Shown here one piece after another: positions 8,157 through 15,468 of a DNA stretch of 22,338 bases. This stretch comes from JANPCX01 sp046049865 (GTDB lineage Bacteria; Pseudomonadota; Gammaproteobacteria; Burkholderiales; Burkholderiaceae_C): positions 1-22,338 of the forward strand of contig JBJOQO010000054.1 of assembly GCA_046049865.1 (NCBI GenBank), given 5' to 3'. The notes beneath the pieces are model-generated. The model was not told the origin of the DNA. It ran no database searches and was given only the letters and a program-made list of their open reading frames with translations. Within the stretch, counting starts at the first letter, position 1; every line of letters begins with the position of its first letter. A program made the translations under genes and the position numbers.

Positions 8157-8771
8157 TTACTTGGAGATGGCCAGCTTGAGGCCGAAGCCGATCAAGAACA
8201 CCCCGGCGAGTTTTTCCAGGGCGCGTGAGACGACGGGGTTGGCGCGCATGCGTTCAGCCAAAAAGTGGGTGAGCAAGACCACCACCAAACCGTATAGGAA
8301 CGTCAGCGCCGCAATCGTTCCCGCCATCACGCCAAACGTGACCAGGCCCTGGTGGTGAGCAGGATCCACAAACAAGGGGAAGAAAGCCATATAAAACACA
8401 ATGGCCTTGGGGTTAAGCAAGGTAATGGCCATGGCTTGCCGAAAGTAGTGCCGTGGTTTGATGTTCAGAATAGGTGCCGCGCCCGGTTTGGCCAGCAGCA
8501 TCTTGCCGCCCAGCCACACCAAGTAGGCCGCACCCAACCACTGCACCGCCGTCAAAGCCGCAGGGTAGGCGACGAGCAAGGCAGCCACACCGGCCACAGC
8601 CAACCACATCAGCACCTGGTCACCCGCGATCACCCCAAGCGTGGCGGCCAAACCACCCAGCAAACGACCCTTGCTGGTGGAGGTGATCAAAGCCAAATTA
8701 CCCGGGCCCGGAATGGCCAAGAAGACCACCACGGCGAGCACGAATTGACCGTAATCGGCAATACCGAACAT
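8157..8771 (-). CDS. LysE/RhtB-family amino-acid exporter
   Basis: The 204-residue membrane protein has about six hydrophobic segments. The family hallmark AIPGPGNLALITSTSKG lies near residues 19-35, at the end of the first membrane helix, and LLNPKAIVFYMAFFPLFV at about 119-136 is also typical. The start is ATG 8771, with a GGAG ribosome-binding site in CCAGGAGCCCCTCC ahead of it. Proteins of this family export amino acids or homoserine lactones; the substrate cannot be assigned. It lies between rsmG and parA on the same strand, an arrangement I recall from other Comamonadaceae. Confidence 0.92.
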   Translation of the reverse strand: MFGIADYGQFVLAVVVFLAIPGPGNLALITSTSKGRLLGGLAATLGVIAGDQVLMWLAVAGVAALLVAYPAALTAVQWLGAAYLVWLGGKMLLAKPGAAPILNIKPRHYFRQAMAITLLNPKAIVFYMAFFPLFVDPAHHQGLVTFGVMAGTIAALTFLYGLVVVLLTHFLAERMRANPVVSRALEKLAGVFLIGFGLKLAISK

Positions 8772-8861
8772 GGAGGGGCTCCTGGAAGGGCTAGAAAACG
8801 AGGGCGAAGGAGGGCGGGGGTGACGTTGAAGTTTACGTCAGCCGATCGGGCAAAAGTGACC

Positions 8862-9566
8862 TCAAACCTGGTTGTTCACAGCAGGCCGAGGCCGCATCCA
8901 CAACAAACAGCGCTCGGCTTCCAAGCCAGGCACCTGCAGTTGTTCCACGTGAAACACTTCCAAGTTTGCTGGCAACGCTTGCTCTTCGTCGCTGGGGCGT
9001 TTGCCTTTCATGGCCAACCAAACCCCTTGCGGCGCCAAATGGCGACTGGTTAAATCCACAAAATCGGGGAGCGATGAGAAGGCCCGGGACGTCACGACGT
9101 CAAACGGCGCCTCCCCTGCATGTCCGGCCCAGACTTCAACGCGCGCGTGCTGGCTGCGCAAATGACGCAGGCCCAATTCCGCGGCCACCTGCTGAATGAA
9201 GCTGGCCTTTTTGCCCACAGTATCAATGCATGTGACTTGCAACTGAGGCAATACGATGGCCAGCACGACGCCTGGCAAACCTGCGCCGCTGCCCACGTCG
9301 AGCAAACGGGCACCGGCCGTTAACCCGGCAGAGTCCAGATGGCGCTGCAATGCGGGTACGACGGCCAGGCTGTCGAGCAGGTGGTGGGTCAGCATCTCGT
9401 CCGGTTGACGAAGCGCAGTCAGGTTATAGACGCGGTTCCAGCGCTCAATCAAAGCCAGGTAAGCGAGCAGGGCATCGAATTGGGGAGCGCTGAGCGACAA
9501 ACTCAGCGCCGCCGCGCCTTGCTCCAGGCGATCCCGCAGCACAGTGGACCCCATGTCACGCAGCAT
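8862..9566 (-). CDS. rsmG: 16S rRNA (guanine527-N7)-methyltransferase RsmG (GidB)
   Basis: RsmG methylates G527 of 16S rRNA using S-adenosylmethionine. The SAM-binding loop LLDVGSGAGLPGVVLAI, the upstream segment RWNRVYNLTALR and the downstream FDVVTSRAFSSLPDFV are all characteristic. Three starts are possible: TTG 9611, ATG 9566 and ATG 9554. I use ATG 9566 (about 234 residues, short overlap with the mnmG stop); ATG 9554 is nearly as likely, and no strong ribosome-binding site separates them. It is translationally coupled to mnmG. A parS-type site lies within its 3' part and encodes the peptide FHVEQ. Confidence 0.95.
   Translation of the reverse strand: MLRDMGSTVLRDRLEQGAAALSLSLSAPQFDALLAYLALIERWNRVYNLTALRQPDEMLTHHLLDSLAVVPALQRHLDSAGLTAGARLLDVGSGAGLPGVVLAIVLPQLQVTCIDTVGKKASFIQQVAAELGLRHLRSQHARVEVWAGHAGEAPFDVVTSRAFSSLPDFVDLTSRHLAPQGVWLAMKGKRPSDEEQALPANLEVFHVEQLQVPGLEAERCLLWMRPRPAVNNQV
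8941..8956. promoter_or_regulatory. parS: parS site 1 (ParB-binding), inside rsmG
   Basis: TGTTCCACGTGAAACA matches, base for base, the 16-bp parS consensus described for B. subtilis Spo0J. It is almost palindromic around CACGTG and lies in the coding sequence of rsmG. With parA and parB in the window it is a likely ParB nucleation site. Binding is inferred from the match. Confidence 0.9.
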
Positions 9567-11550
9567 CGCTGCCGGGGAGGGGATCGTTGGCGGCGGCGTT
9601 GCTCTTGGCAAAACCTCCGTCCTTGCCCATGCGCTTGCCTTTTTTCAAGTGAATCAAGAGCAGGGAGATTGCCGCTGGTGTCACACCCGAAATGCGCGAG
9701 GCCTGGCCCAAGGTTTCTGGCCGGTGTTGGCCGAGCTTCTGGCGGGCCTCAAAACTCAAGGCGTGCACCTGGGCGTAGTCCAGGTCTTCAGGTAAACGCA
9801 TAGTCTCGTAGTGAGCGGCACGCTGAACTTCGTCAATTTGGTTGTCGATGTAACCCGCGTACTTGATGCTGATTTCCATCTGCTCCACCACGGCCGCCGC
9901 CAAGACCTCACCCAACTCCGCCACCAAGGTTTCACGTGAAACACCGGCTTCGGGGCGAGCCAGGGCGGCCACATCCACCAAGGCGTTGAAGTCCACACCA
10001 GGGCGGCGCAGCAAATCGGCCAGGCTGTATTCATGCTCCAGGGCCTTGCCGACCAAACGTTCAGCGTCCGCAGCCGACAGCTTGGCGGGCGTGATCCAGG
10101 TGGAGCGCAGCCGCTGTGTTTCACGTGAGACAGCATCTCGTTTGCGGTTGAACGCGTCCCAACGCACATCGTCCACCAAACCCAACGCACGGCCGACCTC
10201 AGTCAACCGCATGTCGGCGTTGTCTTCTCGCAGCTGCAGGCGGAACTCCGCCCGGCTGGTGAACATGCGGTAAGGCTCGCTCACACCCTTGGTGATGAGG
10301 TCATCCACCAGCACGCCCAAATAGGCTTGATCGCGACGCGGTGTCCAGGCGGCTTGGCCACGCACTTGCAGCGCGGCGTTCAATCCGGCAAACAAACCTT
10401 GAGCCGCCGCCTCTTCATACCCTGTCGTGCCATTGATCTGTCCAGCAAAAAACAAGCCGTTGATGGATTTGGTCTCAAAGCTGGCCTTCAAAGCACGCGG
10501 GTCGAAGTAGTCATACTCGATGGCATAACCCGGCCGCAGGATGTGGGCTTGCTCCAAACCCAGCATCGAGTGAACCGCTTTCAGTTGAATATCAAAGGGC
10601 AGCGAGGTGGAAATGCCATTGGGATAAAACTCGTGGGTGGTCAGGCCCTCGGGCTCCAAATAAATCTGGTGCGAGTTTTTGTCGGCGAAACGGTTCACCT
10701 TGTCTTCAATGCTGGGGCAATAGCGCGGGCCCACGCCACCAATCACGCCTGTGAACATGGGGCTGCGGTCAAACCCGGAACGAATGATCTCGTGCGTGCG
10801 TTCGTTGGTGTGGGTGATCCAACAGGGCACTTGCCGGGGGTGCTGCGAAACGTCGCCCAAGAAACTGAATACCGGCACGGGATCGAGGTCGCCGGGTTGT
10901 TCTGCGAGTTTGGCAAAGTCGATGGTGCGGCCATCCAGACGCGGCGGTGTGCCCGTTTTAAGGCGGCCTTGCGGCAACTTCAACTCCTTGAGCCGAGCCG
11001 ACAACGTGACCGCAGGCGGGTCACCGGCCCGACCAGCAGCGTGGTTTTGCAGACCCACATGAATTCGACCGTCCAAGAAGGTACCGGCGGTCAGCACCAC
11101 GGCGCGACAACAAAAGCGAACACCCACTTGCGTGACAACTCCAGTCACCGCATCGCCTTGCACCAGTAAATCATCACAGGCACCTTGGAACAGCCACAAA
11201 TTGGGCTGGTTTTCCAAGCGGCGGCGAATGGCCGCGCGGTAAAGAACGCGGTCGGCTTGTGCCCGGGTGGCGCGCACGGCGGGGCCCTTGGAGCCGTTGA
11301 GTATGCGGAACTGAATGCCCGCTTCATCGGTAGCGCAAGCCATTGCGCCGCCCAAGGCGTCAATCTCTTTGACCAAGTGGCCTTTGCCTATGCCACCGAT
11401 GGATGGGTTGCAGCTCATCTGCCCCAAGGTCTCAATGTTGTGGGTGAGCAGCAAGGTCGCCACGCCAGCGCGCGCACTGGCCAGCGCCGCTTCGGTGCCC
11501 GCGTGGCCACCGCCAATCACGATCACATCAAACTCTTTGGGAAACAACAT
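9556..11550 (-). CDS. mnmG: tRNA uridine-5-carboxymethylaminomethyl modification enzyme MnmG (GidA)
   Basis: The 664-residue FAD protein works with MnmE (not in the window) to modify U34 of several tRNAs. The N-terminal dinucleotide fold FDVIVIGGGHAGTEAALASA (about 7-26) and MSCNPSIGGIGKGHLVKEID are diagnostic. They are followed by ARLKELKLPQGRLKTGTPPRL and GVGPRYCPSIEDKV, and by YAGYIDNQIDEVQRA in the C-terminal tRNA/MnmE-contacting part. The start is ATG 11550 (MLFPKEFDV). The tail after KKGKRMG is a short, low-complexity extension. It heads the minus-strand mnmG-rsmG-lysE-parA set. Two parS-type sites in its 3' third encode VSRET peptides. Confidence 0.98.
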   Translation of the reverse strand: MLFPKEFDVIVIGGGHAGTEAALASARAGVATLLLTHNIETLGQMSCNPSIGGIGKGHLVKEIDALGGAMACATDEAGIQFRILNGSKGPAVRATRAQADRVLYRAAIRRRLENQPNLWLFQGACDDLLVQGDAVTGVVTQVGVRFCCRAVVLTAGTFLDGRIHVGLQNHAAGRAGDPPAVTLSARLKELKLPQGRLKTGTPPRLDGRTIDFAKLAEQPGDLDPVPVFSFLGDVSQHPRQVPCWITHTNERTHEIIRSGFDRSPMFTGVIGGVGPRYCPSIEDKVNRFADKNSHQIYLEPEGLTTHEFYPNGISTSLPFDIQLKAVHSMLGLEQAHILRPGYAIEYDYFDPRALKASFETKSINGLFFAGQINGTTGYEEAAAQGLFAGLNAALQVRGQAAWTPRRDQAYLGVLVDDLITKGVSEPYRMFTSRAEFRLQLREDNADMRLTEVGRALGLVDDVRWDAFNRKRDAVSRETQRLRSTWITPAKLSAADAERLVGKALEHEYSLADLLRRPGVDFNALVDVAALARPEAGVSRETLVAELGEVLAAAVVEQMEISIKYAGYIDNQIDEVQRAAHYETMRLPEDLDYAQVHALSFEARQKLGQHRPETLGQASRISGVTPAAISLLLIHLKKGKRMGKDGGFAKSNAAANDPLPGSDAA
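9929..9944. promoter_or_regulatory. parS: parS site 2, inside mnmG
   Basis: GGTTTCACGTGAAACA contains the perfect 14-bp palindrome GTTTCACGTGAAAC and differs from TGTTTCACGTGAAACA only at the first base. It lies in mnmG, where it encodes VSRET. Confidence 0.88.
10117..10132. promoter_or_regulatory. parS: parS site 3, inside mnmG
   Basis: TGTTTCACGTGAGACA has one change from the palindromic parS consensus (A to G at position 13). It lies 188 bp from site 2 and also encodes VSRET. It is the weakest of the three but keeps the CACGTG core. Confidence 0.78.
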
Positions 11551-11686
11551 GGCAAGGCCTTCGGATCACTGACTGCCTCATTTTTGGGCAGCCCTCGATT
11601 GTAGGGAGCGGGGGCCGTCTCGTCACGCCCTTGATCGAACCACGAAAGCTCATGCTGTGCGTTTTTCAACCGATAAAGTCAGCACC

Positions 11687-11965
11687 ATGAACTGCCGCCC
11701 TCACTGCGCCGCCTGCTGCATTGCGCCGTCCATCTCCAGCCCCATTCCCGGCATGCCTGATGGCAAACCTGCGGGCGTGCCTTGTGTGCAATTGACGGCT
11801 GATTTGCGCTGCGCCATCTTCGGGCACCTGGACCGACCAGCGGTGTGCAGCTCTCTTCAACCGTCTGAAGATATGTGTGGCGACTCGCGGGAGCAAGCGA
11901 TGCGCTGGTTGGGAGGGATGGAGACGATCACGGCACCGAGTTCTGTGTTGCCGAAGATGGTTTGA
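11687..11965 (+). CDS. YkgJ-family cysteine-cluster protein
   Basis: The 92-residue protein starts MNCRPHCAACC and contains eight cysteines, most in the pattern CRPHCAACC (3-11), then C33, C42, C54 and C64, typical of the YkgJ/UPF0153 zinc- or iron-chelating family. The ATG at 11687 places the first Cys at residue 3, as in relatives; an upstream ATG at 11657 adds unconserved residues. The family's biochemical role is unknown. Its 3' end overlaps the convergent chaN gene by 38 bp, so both coding sequences share 11928-11965 on opposite strands. It is divergent from mnmG, with 136 bp between the starts. Confidence 0.85.
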   Translation: MNCRPHCAACCIAPSISSPIPGMPDGKPAGVPCVQLTADLRCAIFGHLDRPAVCSSLQPSEDMCGDSREQAMRWLGGMETITAPSSVLPKMV

Positions 11966-12881
11966 AGTCCGCACAGGGGTCGCTGCGTGCGGCCACCTCG
12001 CTCTGCACCACGTGGTCGTAGATCCCAGGAATCGGTGCAGCCTCCACAAAACCCACCACCCAAAGTTGCTGGGCAGGCAACGCAGCCAACCACTGCGGCA
12101 CACCGAGGTCGCGCCGCACATGGCCGTTGCCCGCAATCAACACCGCACCCTGTCCCGGACGGGTCTGCAGTGCTTCGCGCAGCACGGCCGCCATCACGGC
12201 GTCACGCGCCATTTGCGCTCGGGCCATGCCGGGCAAAACAGGCGACGGTAACGCACCGCAATGGCCATGGTCGACTTCCCGTTCTTGAGCGGCTTGCAAC
12301 GCGGCGGGCACGGCACCACTCAGACCCAAGGCATCTTGTTGCTCTGCGCTGAAAACCTCTGCCCAGCCGCCGCGCACCAAACGCCGGGCCTGATTACGTG
12401 GCAAATTGGCCGCACGCAGGGGCAAGTTGTGCAGCAGCGCGAGCTCGATCAGGGGGATGTACAGCGGCCAGTCCCACGCCTGCGCACCACTGCTGCTGCG
12501 TGGACTGGCATGCGCGATCAAGTGCGCGACATCACGGGGCCGCTCACGTCTGGCAGCGTCAACCGCTGACTGCTGGTTGGTATCAAACTGTTCCATCACC
12601 ACCGCAGGTCGCCAGCCCGCTTGAATCGCCGCTTGCAGACCCCGAAAACGCCGGGTGTGAAGAGGGGCGTTGTCGTGCACCTCGCCCAACAGGGCAACAG
12701 TGTCGCCACGCAGCCGCTGATCCCACAACTGACTTGAACTCGGGACGGTGTTGCATGCGGTCAACCCACCCATCGTGGCGATACCCAACAACGTGCGACG
12801 CAGCCATTCTCGGCGTTTCAAAACGTTCGGAGCTGCTGACTGCTGTAGCGGCCGTGTGTCATCCAACCCACTTGTTTTCAT
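11928..12881 (-). CDS. ChaN-family lipoprotein with Tat-like signal
   Basis: The 317-residue protein from ATG 12881 carries KRREWLRRTLLGIATMGGLTAC (about 22-43), with the lipobox LTAC placing the lipidated Cys at residue 43. The RRxWL core before the hydrophobic stretch resembles a twin-arginine signal. The mature part has the ChaN/DUF399 features ALLGEVHDN, VVMEQFD and AGNGHVRRDLGVP. ChaN of enteric bacteria binds haem and is linked to iron, so a periplasmic haem/iron role is plausible, not shown. An alternative start at 12926 is less likely. The gene ends opposite ykgJ with a 38-bp antisense overlap. Confidence 0.85.
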   Translation of the reverse strand: MKTSGLDDTRPLQQSAAPNVLKRREWLRRTLLGIATMGGLTACNTVPSSSQLWDQRLRGDTVALLGEVHDNAPLHTRRFRGLQAAIQAGWRPAVVMEQFDTNQQSAVDAARRERPRDVAHLIAHASPRSSSGAQAWDWPLYIPLIELALLHNLPLRAANLPRNQARRLVRGGWAEVFSAEQQDALGLSGAVPAALQAAQEREVDHGHCGALPSPVLPGMARAQMARDAVMAAVLREALQTRPGQGAVLIAGNGHVRRDLGVPQWLAALPAQQLWVVGFVEAAPIPGIYDHVVQSEVAARSDPCADFKPSSATQNSVP

Positions 12882-13148
12882 GCATCCCTTATTTGAGGGG
12901 CTCACAGAGATTGACGTCATGGACACCGCGCTTCAACATCACACTCAAGCTAGAAAATCAAACTACCCGCGACAACTTGCTGACGCAACTCATTGTGAAA
13001 TCAACCTCGGCCTTCATCAACGCTTTCGCGACCTGTGCGCTGTGGCTACCCATGGTTGGTCAAACCTCGCTGCGAGCGTCGCGATTGAACCGTCATTGCC
13101 CCCACCACACACATACCGTCAACCTACGAATTTCGACCCGCCCGGGAG
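12882..13148. other. Gene-free region upstream of chaN
   Basis: No convincing gene is seen here. The plus-strand open frames that cross it (from 12398 and 12748) run antisense through chaN and show no family features. It should hold the chaN promoter on the minus strand and the start of whatever plus-strand RNA is ended by the terminator at 13193-13227. I could not pick out a clear promoter. Confidence 0.5.
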
Positions 13149-13227
13149 AGGATGCAGCTTAAAAAGCGCATCCTTCATGCTCACCAAAGAGCGGCCCGGT
13201 TCCCAACAGCGGATCGGGCCTTTTTTT
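13149..13227 (+). ncRNA. Candidate small RNA 3' end: two hairpins ending in a terminator
   Basis: AGGATGC (13150-13156) and GCATCCT (13168-13174) form a 7-bp hairpin. The terminator hairpin at 13193-13227 follows 18 bases later. No plus-strand gene precedes this pair, so the terminated transcript is probably a non-coding RNA or a leader of the downstream 53-codon gene. The 5' end is unknown and the family is unrecognised. Confidence 0.35.
13193..13227 (+). terminator. Intrinsic terminator
   Basis: GGCCCG (13193-13198) pairs perfectly with CGGGCC (13215-13220) across a 16-nt loop and is followed by seven T residues (13221-13227). On the minus strand the run would be A's, so it works for plus-strand transcripts only. 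Confidence 0.75.
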
Positions 13228-13272
13228 CGTGCTTTTTTGTCAATCACCACCACCATGAACCCAAGACCTGGC

Positions 13273-13300
13273 TAAATTTTTGCTACAGAACGTCCGATAG
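13273..13300 (+). promoter_or_regulatory. FliA (sigma-28)-like promoter ahead of the 53-residue gene
   Basis: TAAA (13273-13276) and CCGATAG (13294-13300) resemble the TAAA/GCCGATAA elements of flagellar sigma-28 promoters. The spacing is 17 bases, one more than the usual 16. It ends 16 bp before the start codon at 13317, so an RNA would have a very short leader. Treat it as suggestive only. Confidence 0.35.
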
Positions 13301-13316
13301 AACAGGGAGAGTCCAT

Positions 13317-13478
13317 ATGAAAAACCAAAACAAAATCACCGTCACCGCGCCAAAACCGCGCAACCCCTTTGTCGCCTTCATGATGAGGCGCAAAGCCGGT
13401 GAACACCGGCCCGAGCGGCGCGCCGTCACCCGCGAAGAAAAAGACCTGGTTCAGCGTTTGCGCGAAGCGGGCCTTTGA
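13317..13478 (+). CDS. Small basic protein, unknown function (53 residues)
   Basis: The product is 53 residues, MKNQNKITVTAPKPRNPFVA at the start and RREEKDLVQRLREAGL-like at the end (true end VTREEKDLVQRLREAGL). It is strongly basic in the middle (MMRRKAGEHRPERRAV) with a predicted C-terminal helix; it has no Cys, signal or membrane segment. An AGGGAGA ribosome-binding site lies 7 nt before ATG 13317. I do not recognise the family. The coding call rests on the ribosome-binding site, a clean frame and isolation from other genes. The Arg/Lys-rich stretch would suit nucleic acid or ribosome contact, but this is speculation. It sits alone between the terminator at 13227 and psd. Confidence 0.65.
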   Translation: MKNQNKITVTAPKPRNPFVAFMMRRKAGEHRPERRAVTREEKDLVQRLREAGL

Positions 13479-13507
13479 ATCTCGGTCAAGTGTCGCGCTA
13501 AGGCTGC

Positions 13508-13532
13508 TGACGAAGGTGTCATCCCTTCGTCA
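13508..13532 (+). promoter_or_regulatory. Perfect hairpin upstream of psd
   Basis: TGACGAAGG (13508-13516) pairs perfectly with CCTTCGTCA (13524-13532) over a 7-nt loop. No T-tract follows on either strand, so it is not a standard intrinsic terminator. A TACAAT box at 13552-13557 lies downstream and could be the psd -10 element. The hairpin may be the 3' end of the small-gene mRNA or a regulator site. Confidence 0.4.
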
Positions 13533-13567
13533 AGAGCAAACACGCGCTCGATACAATTGCAGCCACT

Positions 13568-14497
13568 TTGCTCTTGGGTCCCTTGGTATTGGGCTGTACT
13601 TTGTCTTCTTCTCCGCCAGATTTCGACCTCATCACGCCTGCTGATCCCGCCGCACGTTGGCGTGTATTGCCCCAGTACCTGACCCCGCAGCACGGCCTGA
13701 CACGTTTCGCTGGCTTCATTGCCAACAAACGCAGCGGTGCGCGCACCACGCGTTTGATCGAGTGGTTCATCCGCCGTTATGGCGTGAACATGGACGAAGC
13801 GCTGGACCCGAACCCCGCGCATTACGCCAGCTTCAACGACTTCTTCACACGCGCCTTGAAACCCGGCGCACGGCCCATGGCACAGGCCACTTGGGTGAGC
13901 CCGGTGGACGGGGCGATCAGTCAGTTTGGCCGCATCCAGCACGACCAAATCTTCCAAGCCAAAGGCCACCGCTACAGCAGCACCGCCTTGGTGGGTGGCG
14001 ACGCCGCCTTGGCCGCTCAATTCCAAGACGGCCACTTCGCCACGCTGTATTTGAGCCCCCGCGACTACCACCGCATCCACATGCCTTGCGATGGCGACCT
14101 GCGCCGCATGGTGTATGTGCCGGGCGATTTGTTCTCGGTCAACCCTACCACCGCCCAAGGGGTGCCCGGCCTCTTTGCACGCAACGAACGTGTGGTCTGT
14201 GTGTTCGACACACCGCATGGCCCGATGGTGCTGGTGCTCGTGGGCGCAACCATCGTTGGGAGCATGGCCACCACCTGGCACGGCATCGTCAACCCACCAC
14301 GTACAAAGGATGTGCGCACTTGGCACTACGAGGGAAATAGCGTGTCGCTCAAACAGGGCGATGAGATGGGGCGTTTTCTGCTGGGCTCCACGGTGGTCAT
14401 GCTGTTCCCCAAAGGGCCCTTGCAATTCAACCCTGCCTGGATGGCGGGGGGCGGGATTCGCATGGGTGAGGTCATGGGGCAGTTAAGCGGCGTTTAA
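13568..14497 (+). CDS. psd: Phosphatidylserine decarboxylase proenzyme
   Basis: Psd makes phosphatidylethanolamine and processes itself at a Gly-Ser bond to form its pyruvoyl cofactor. The self-cleavage motif LGST is present in FLLGSTVVMLF near the C-terminus, with SPVDGAIS and the catalytic His in YLSPRDYHRIHMP. The core VLPQYLTPQHGLTRFAG is typical. The length is about 309 residues from a TTG at 13568; a TTG at 13601 (LSSSPPDF) would give 298. No ATG fits upstream of the conserved core, so a TTG start is likely, and which TTG is uncertain. The gene meets the dapA-like gene tail to tail: the palindrome TTTAAA (14493-14498) supplies both stop codons. Confidence 0.95.
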   Translation: MLLGPLVLGCTLSSSPPDFDLITPADPAARWRVLPQYLTPQHGLTRFAGFIANKRSGARTTRLIEWFIRRYGVNMDEALDPNPAHYASFNDFFTRALKPGARPMAQATWVSPVDGAISQFGRIQHDQIFQAKGHRYSSTALVGGDAALAAQFQDGHFATLYLSPRDYHRIHMPCDGDLRRMVYVPGDLFSVNPTTAQGVPGLFARNERVVCVFDTPHGPMVLVLVGATIVGSMATTWHGIVNPPRTKDVRTWHYEGNSVSLKQGDEMGRFLLGSTVVMLFPKGPLQFNPAWMAGGGIRMGEVMGQLSGV

Positions 14498-15393
14498 ACC
14501 TCCAGCGTCCTCACGAGTTTCTCCAGGCGCTCGCACAATGTCGCAGAAGCAGCAGTCATCGGCGACCGCAATTCCCCACGAATGATGCCGCGCTGCGCCA
14601 GCGCGGCTTTCAATGGGCCTGGGTTGGGTTCGGCGAAGAGCGCCTCAATCAAGGGCAGCAAGGGCCACCAAGCGGCACGCGCCGCCGCCAAGTCCTGACG
14701 GTCCAGCGCGTTCAGCACCTCCACGAAACATTCGGTGTGCAAATGGGCACTGGCGGCGATAGCGCCTGCACCCCCTGCGGCAACGGTGCTGAATAGTTGC
14801 AAGTCCTCCCCGGCCAGCACATCGAGTCGGCCATCAGCCAACACGGCCATGGTTTTGCCCGCGTCGCCACCGCAGTCTTTCACTGCATGGATGTTGGGAT
14901 GGGCCGCCAGGCGCAGCAGCGTTTGGCGTGTGATGACCGCGCCAGTTCGGTAGGGAATGTCGTAGACGATGATGGGCAAGGAACTGGCATCGGCCAGCGT
15001 TTCGAACCAGTGGCACAGGCCGTCTTGGGAAGGCCGGACATAGTGCGGCGCTGGTACCAAGAGGCCGCGCAAATTCAGCAAGTGCGAAGCCGCCAAGCCG
15101 CCGAGCTGCGCAACCCAGGCCAGGGTATCGCCCAGGTGGTAGCCACTCAGTCCCATCACGATGGGCAGATCACCGGCATGGCGCGCCACCGTTTCCAAAC
15201 AAGCCAACTGTTCATCCGCATCGAGTGCGGCCGCCTCGCCCGTTGACCCACACACCACCAATCCCGCGATGCCCTTGGGCCGCAGCAAACGCACCAGCGC
15301 AGCGAGCGCCTCGTGATCGACAGCGCCGCCCCGAAATGGCGTCACCAGCGGCACCCACAGGCCGCGAAAAGAAAAAAGAGCGTGAGCAGGCAT
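14494..15393 (-). CDS. dapA: DapA-family aldolase (dihydrodipicolinate synthase-like)
   Basis: This 299-residue TIM-barrel protein belongs to the DapA/NanA Schiff-base aldolase family. The pyruvate-binding motif is CGSTGEAAAL (about 48-57); YDIPYRTG carries the catalytic Tyr and the carboxylate-binding Arg; AVKDCGGD carries the Schiff-base Lys. HYVRPSQDG matches the substrate-relay Tyr of the neighbouring subunit. All key positions of 4-hydroxy-tetrahydrodipicolinate synthase are kept, so it may be the lysine-pathway enzyme, but paralogues using other aldehydes share these residues. A GAGG ribosome-binding site precedes ATG 15393. It follows the GST gene after a 208-bp structured gap and ends against psd. 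Confidence 0.82.
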   Translation of the reverse strand: MPAHALFSFRGLWVPLVTPFRGGAVDHEALAALVRLLRPKGIAGLVVCGSTGEAAALDADEQLACLETVARHAGDLPIVMGLSGYHLGDTLAWVAQLGGLAASHLLNLRGLLVPAPHYVRPSQDGLCHWFETLADASSLPIIVYDIPYRTGAVITRQTLLRLAAHPNIHAVKDCGGDAGKTMAVLADGRLDVLAGEDLQLFSTVAAGGAGAIAASAHLHTECFVEVLNALDRQDLAAARAAWWPLLPLIEALFAEPNPGPLKAALAQRGIIRGELRSPMTAASATLCERLEKLVRTLEV

Positions 15394-15468
15394 GACAAAT
15401 CCTCAACAGGTTGACCGAGGGTTCAGCCGTCTTTGGATCAGCGAGGGGGCGGGTCGTGCGGCAGCATC

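Noticed and set aside
12398..13162. Plus-strand open frame through chaN and the following gap
   Set aside because: It is antisense to the conserved ChaN protein and the extra part has no family features or ribosome-binding site.
13568..13600. VLGC at the Psd N-terminus read as a lipobox
   Set aside because: There is no charged n-region or hydrophobic helix before it, and Psd is not a lipoprotein. The residues lie in the uncertain start region.
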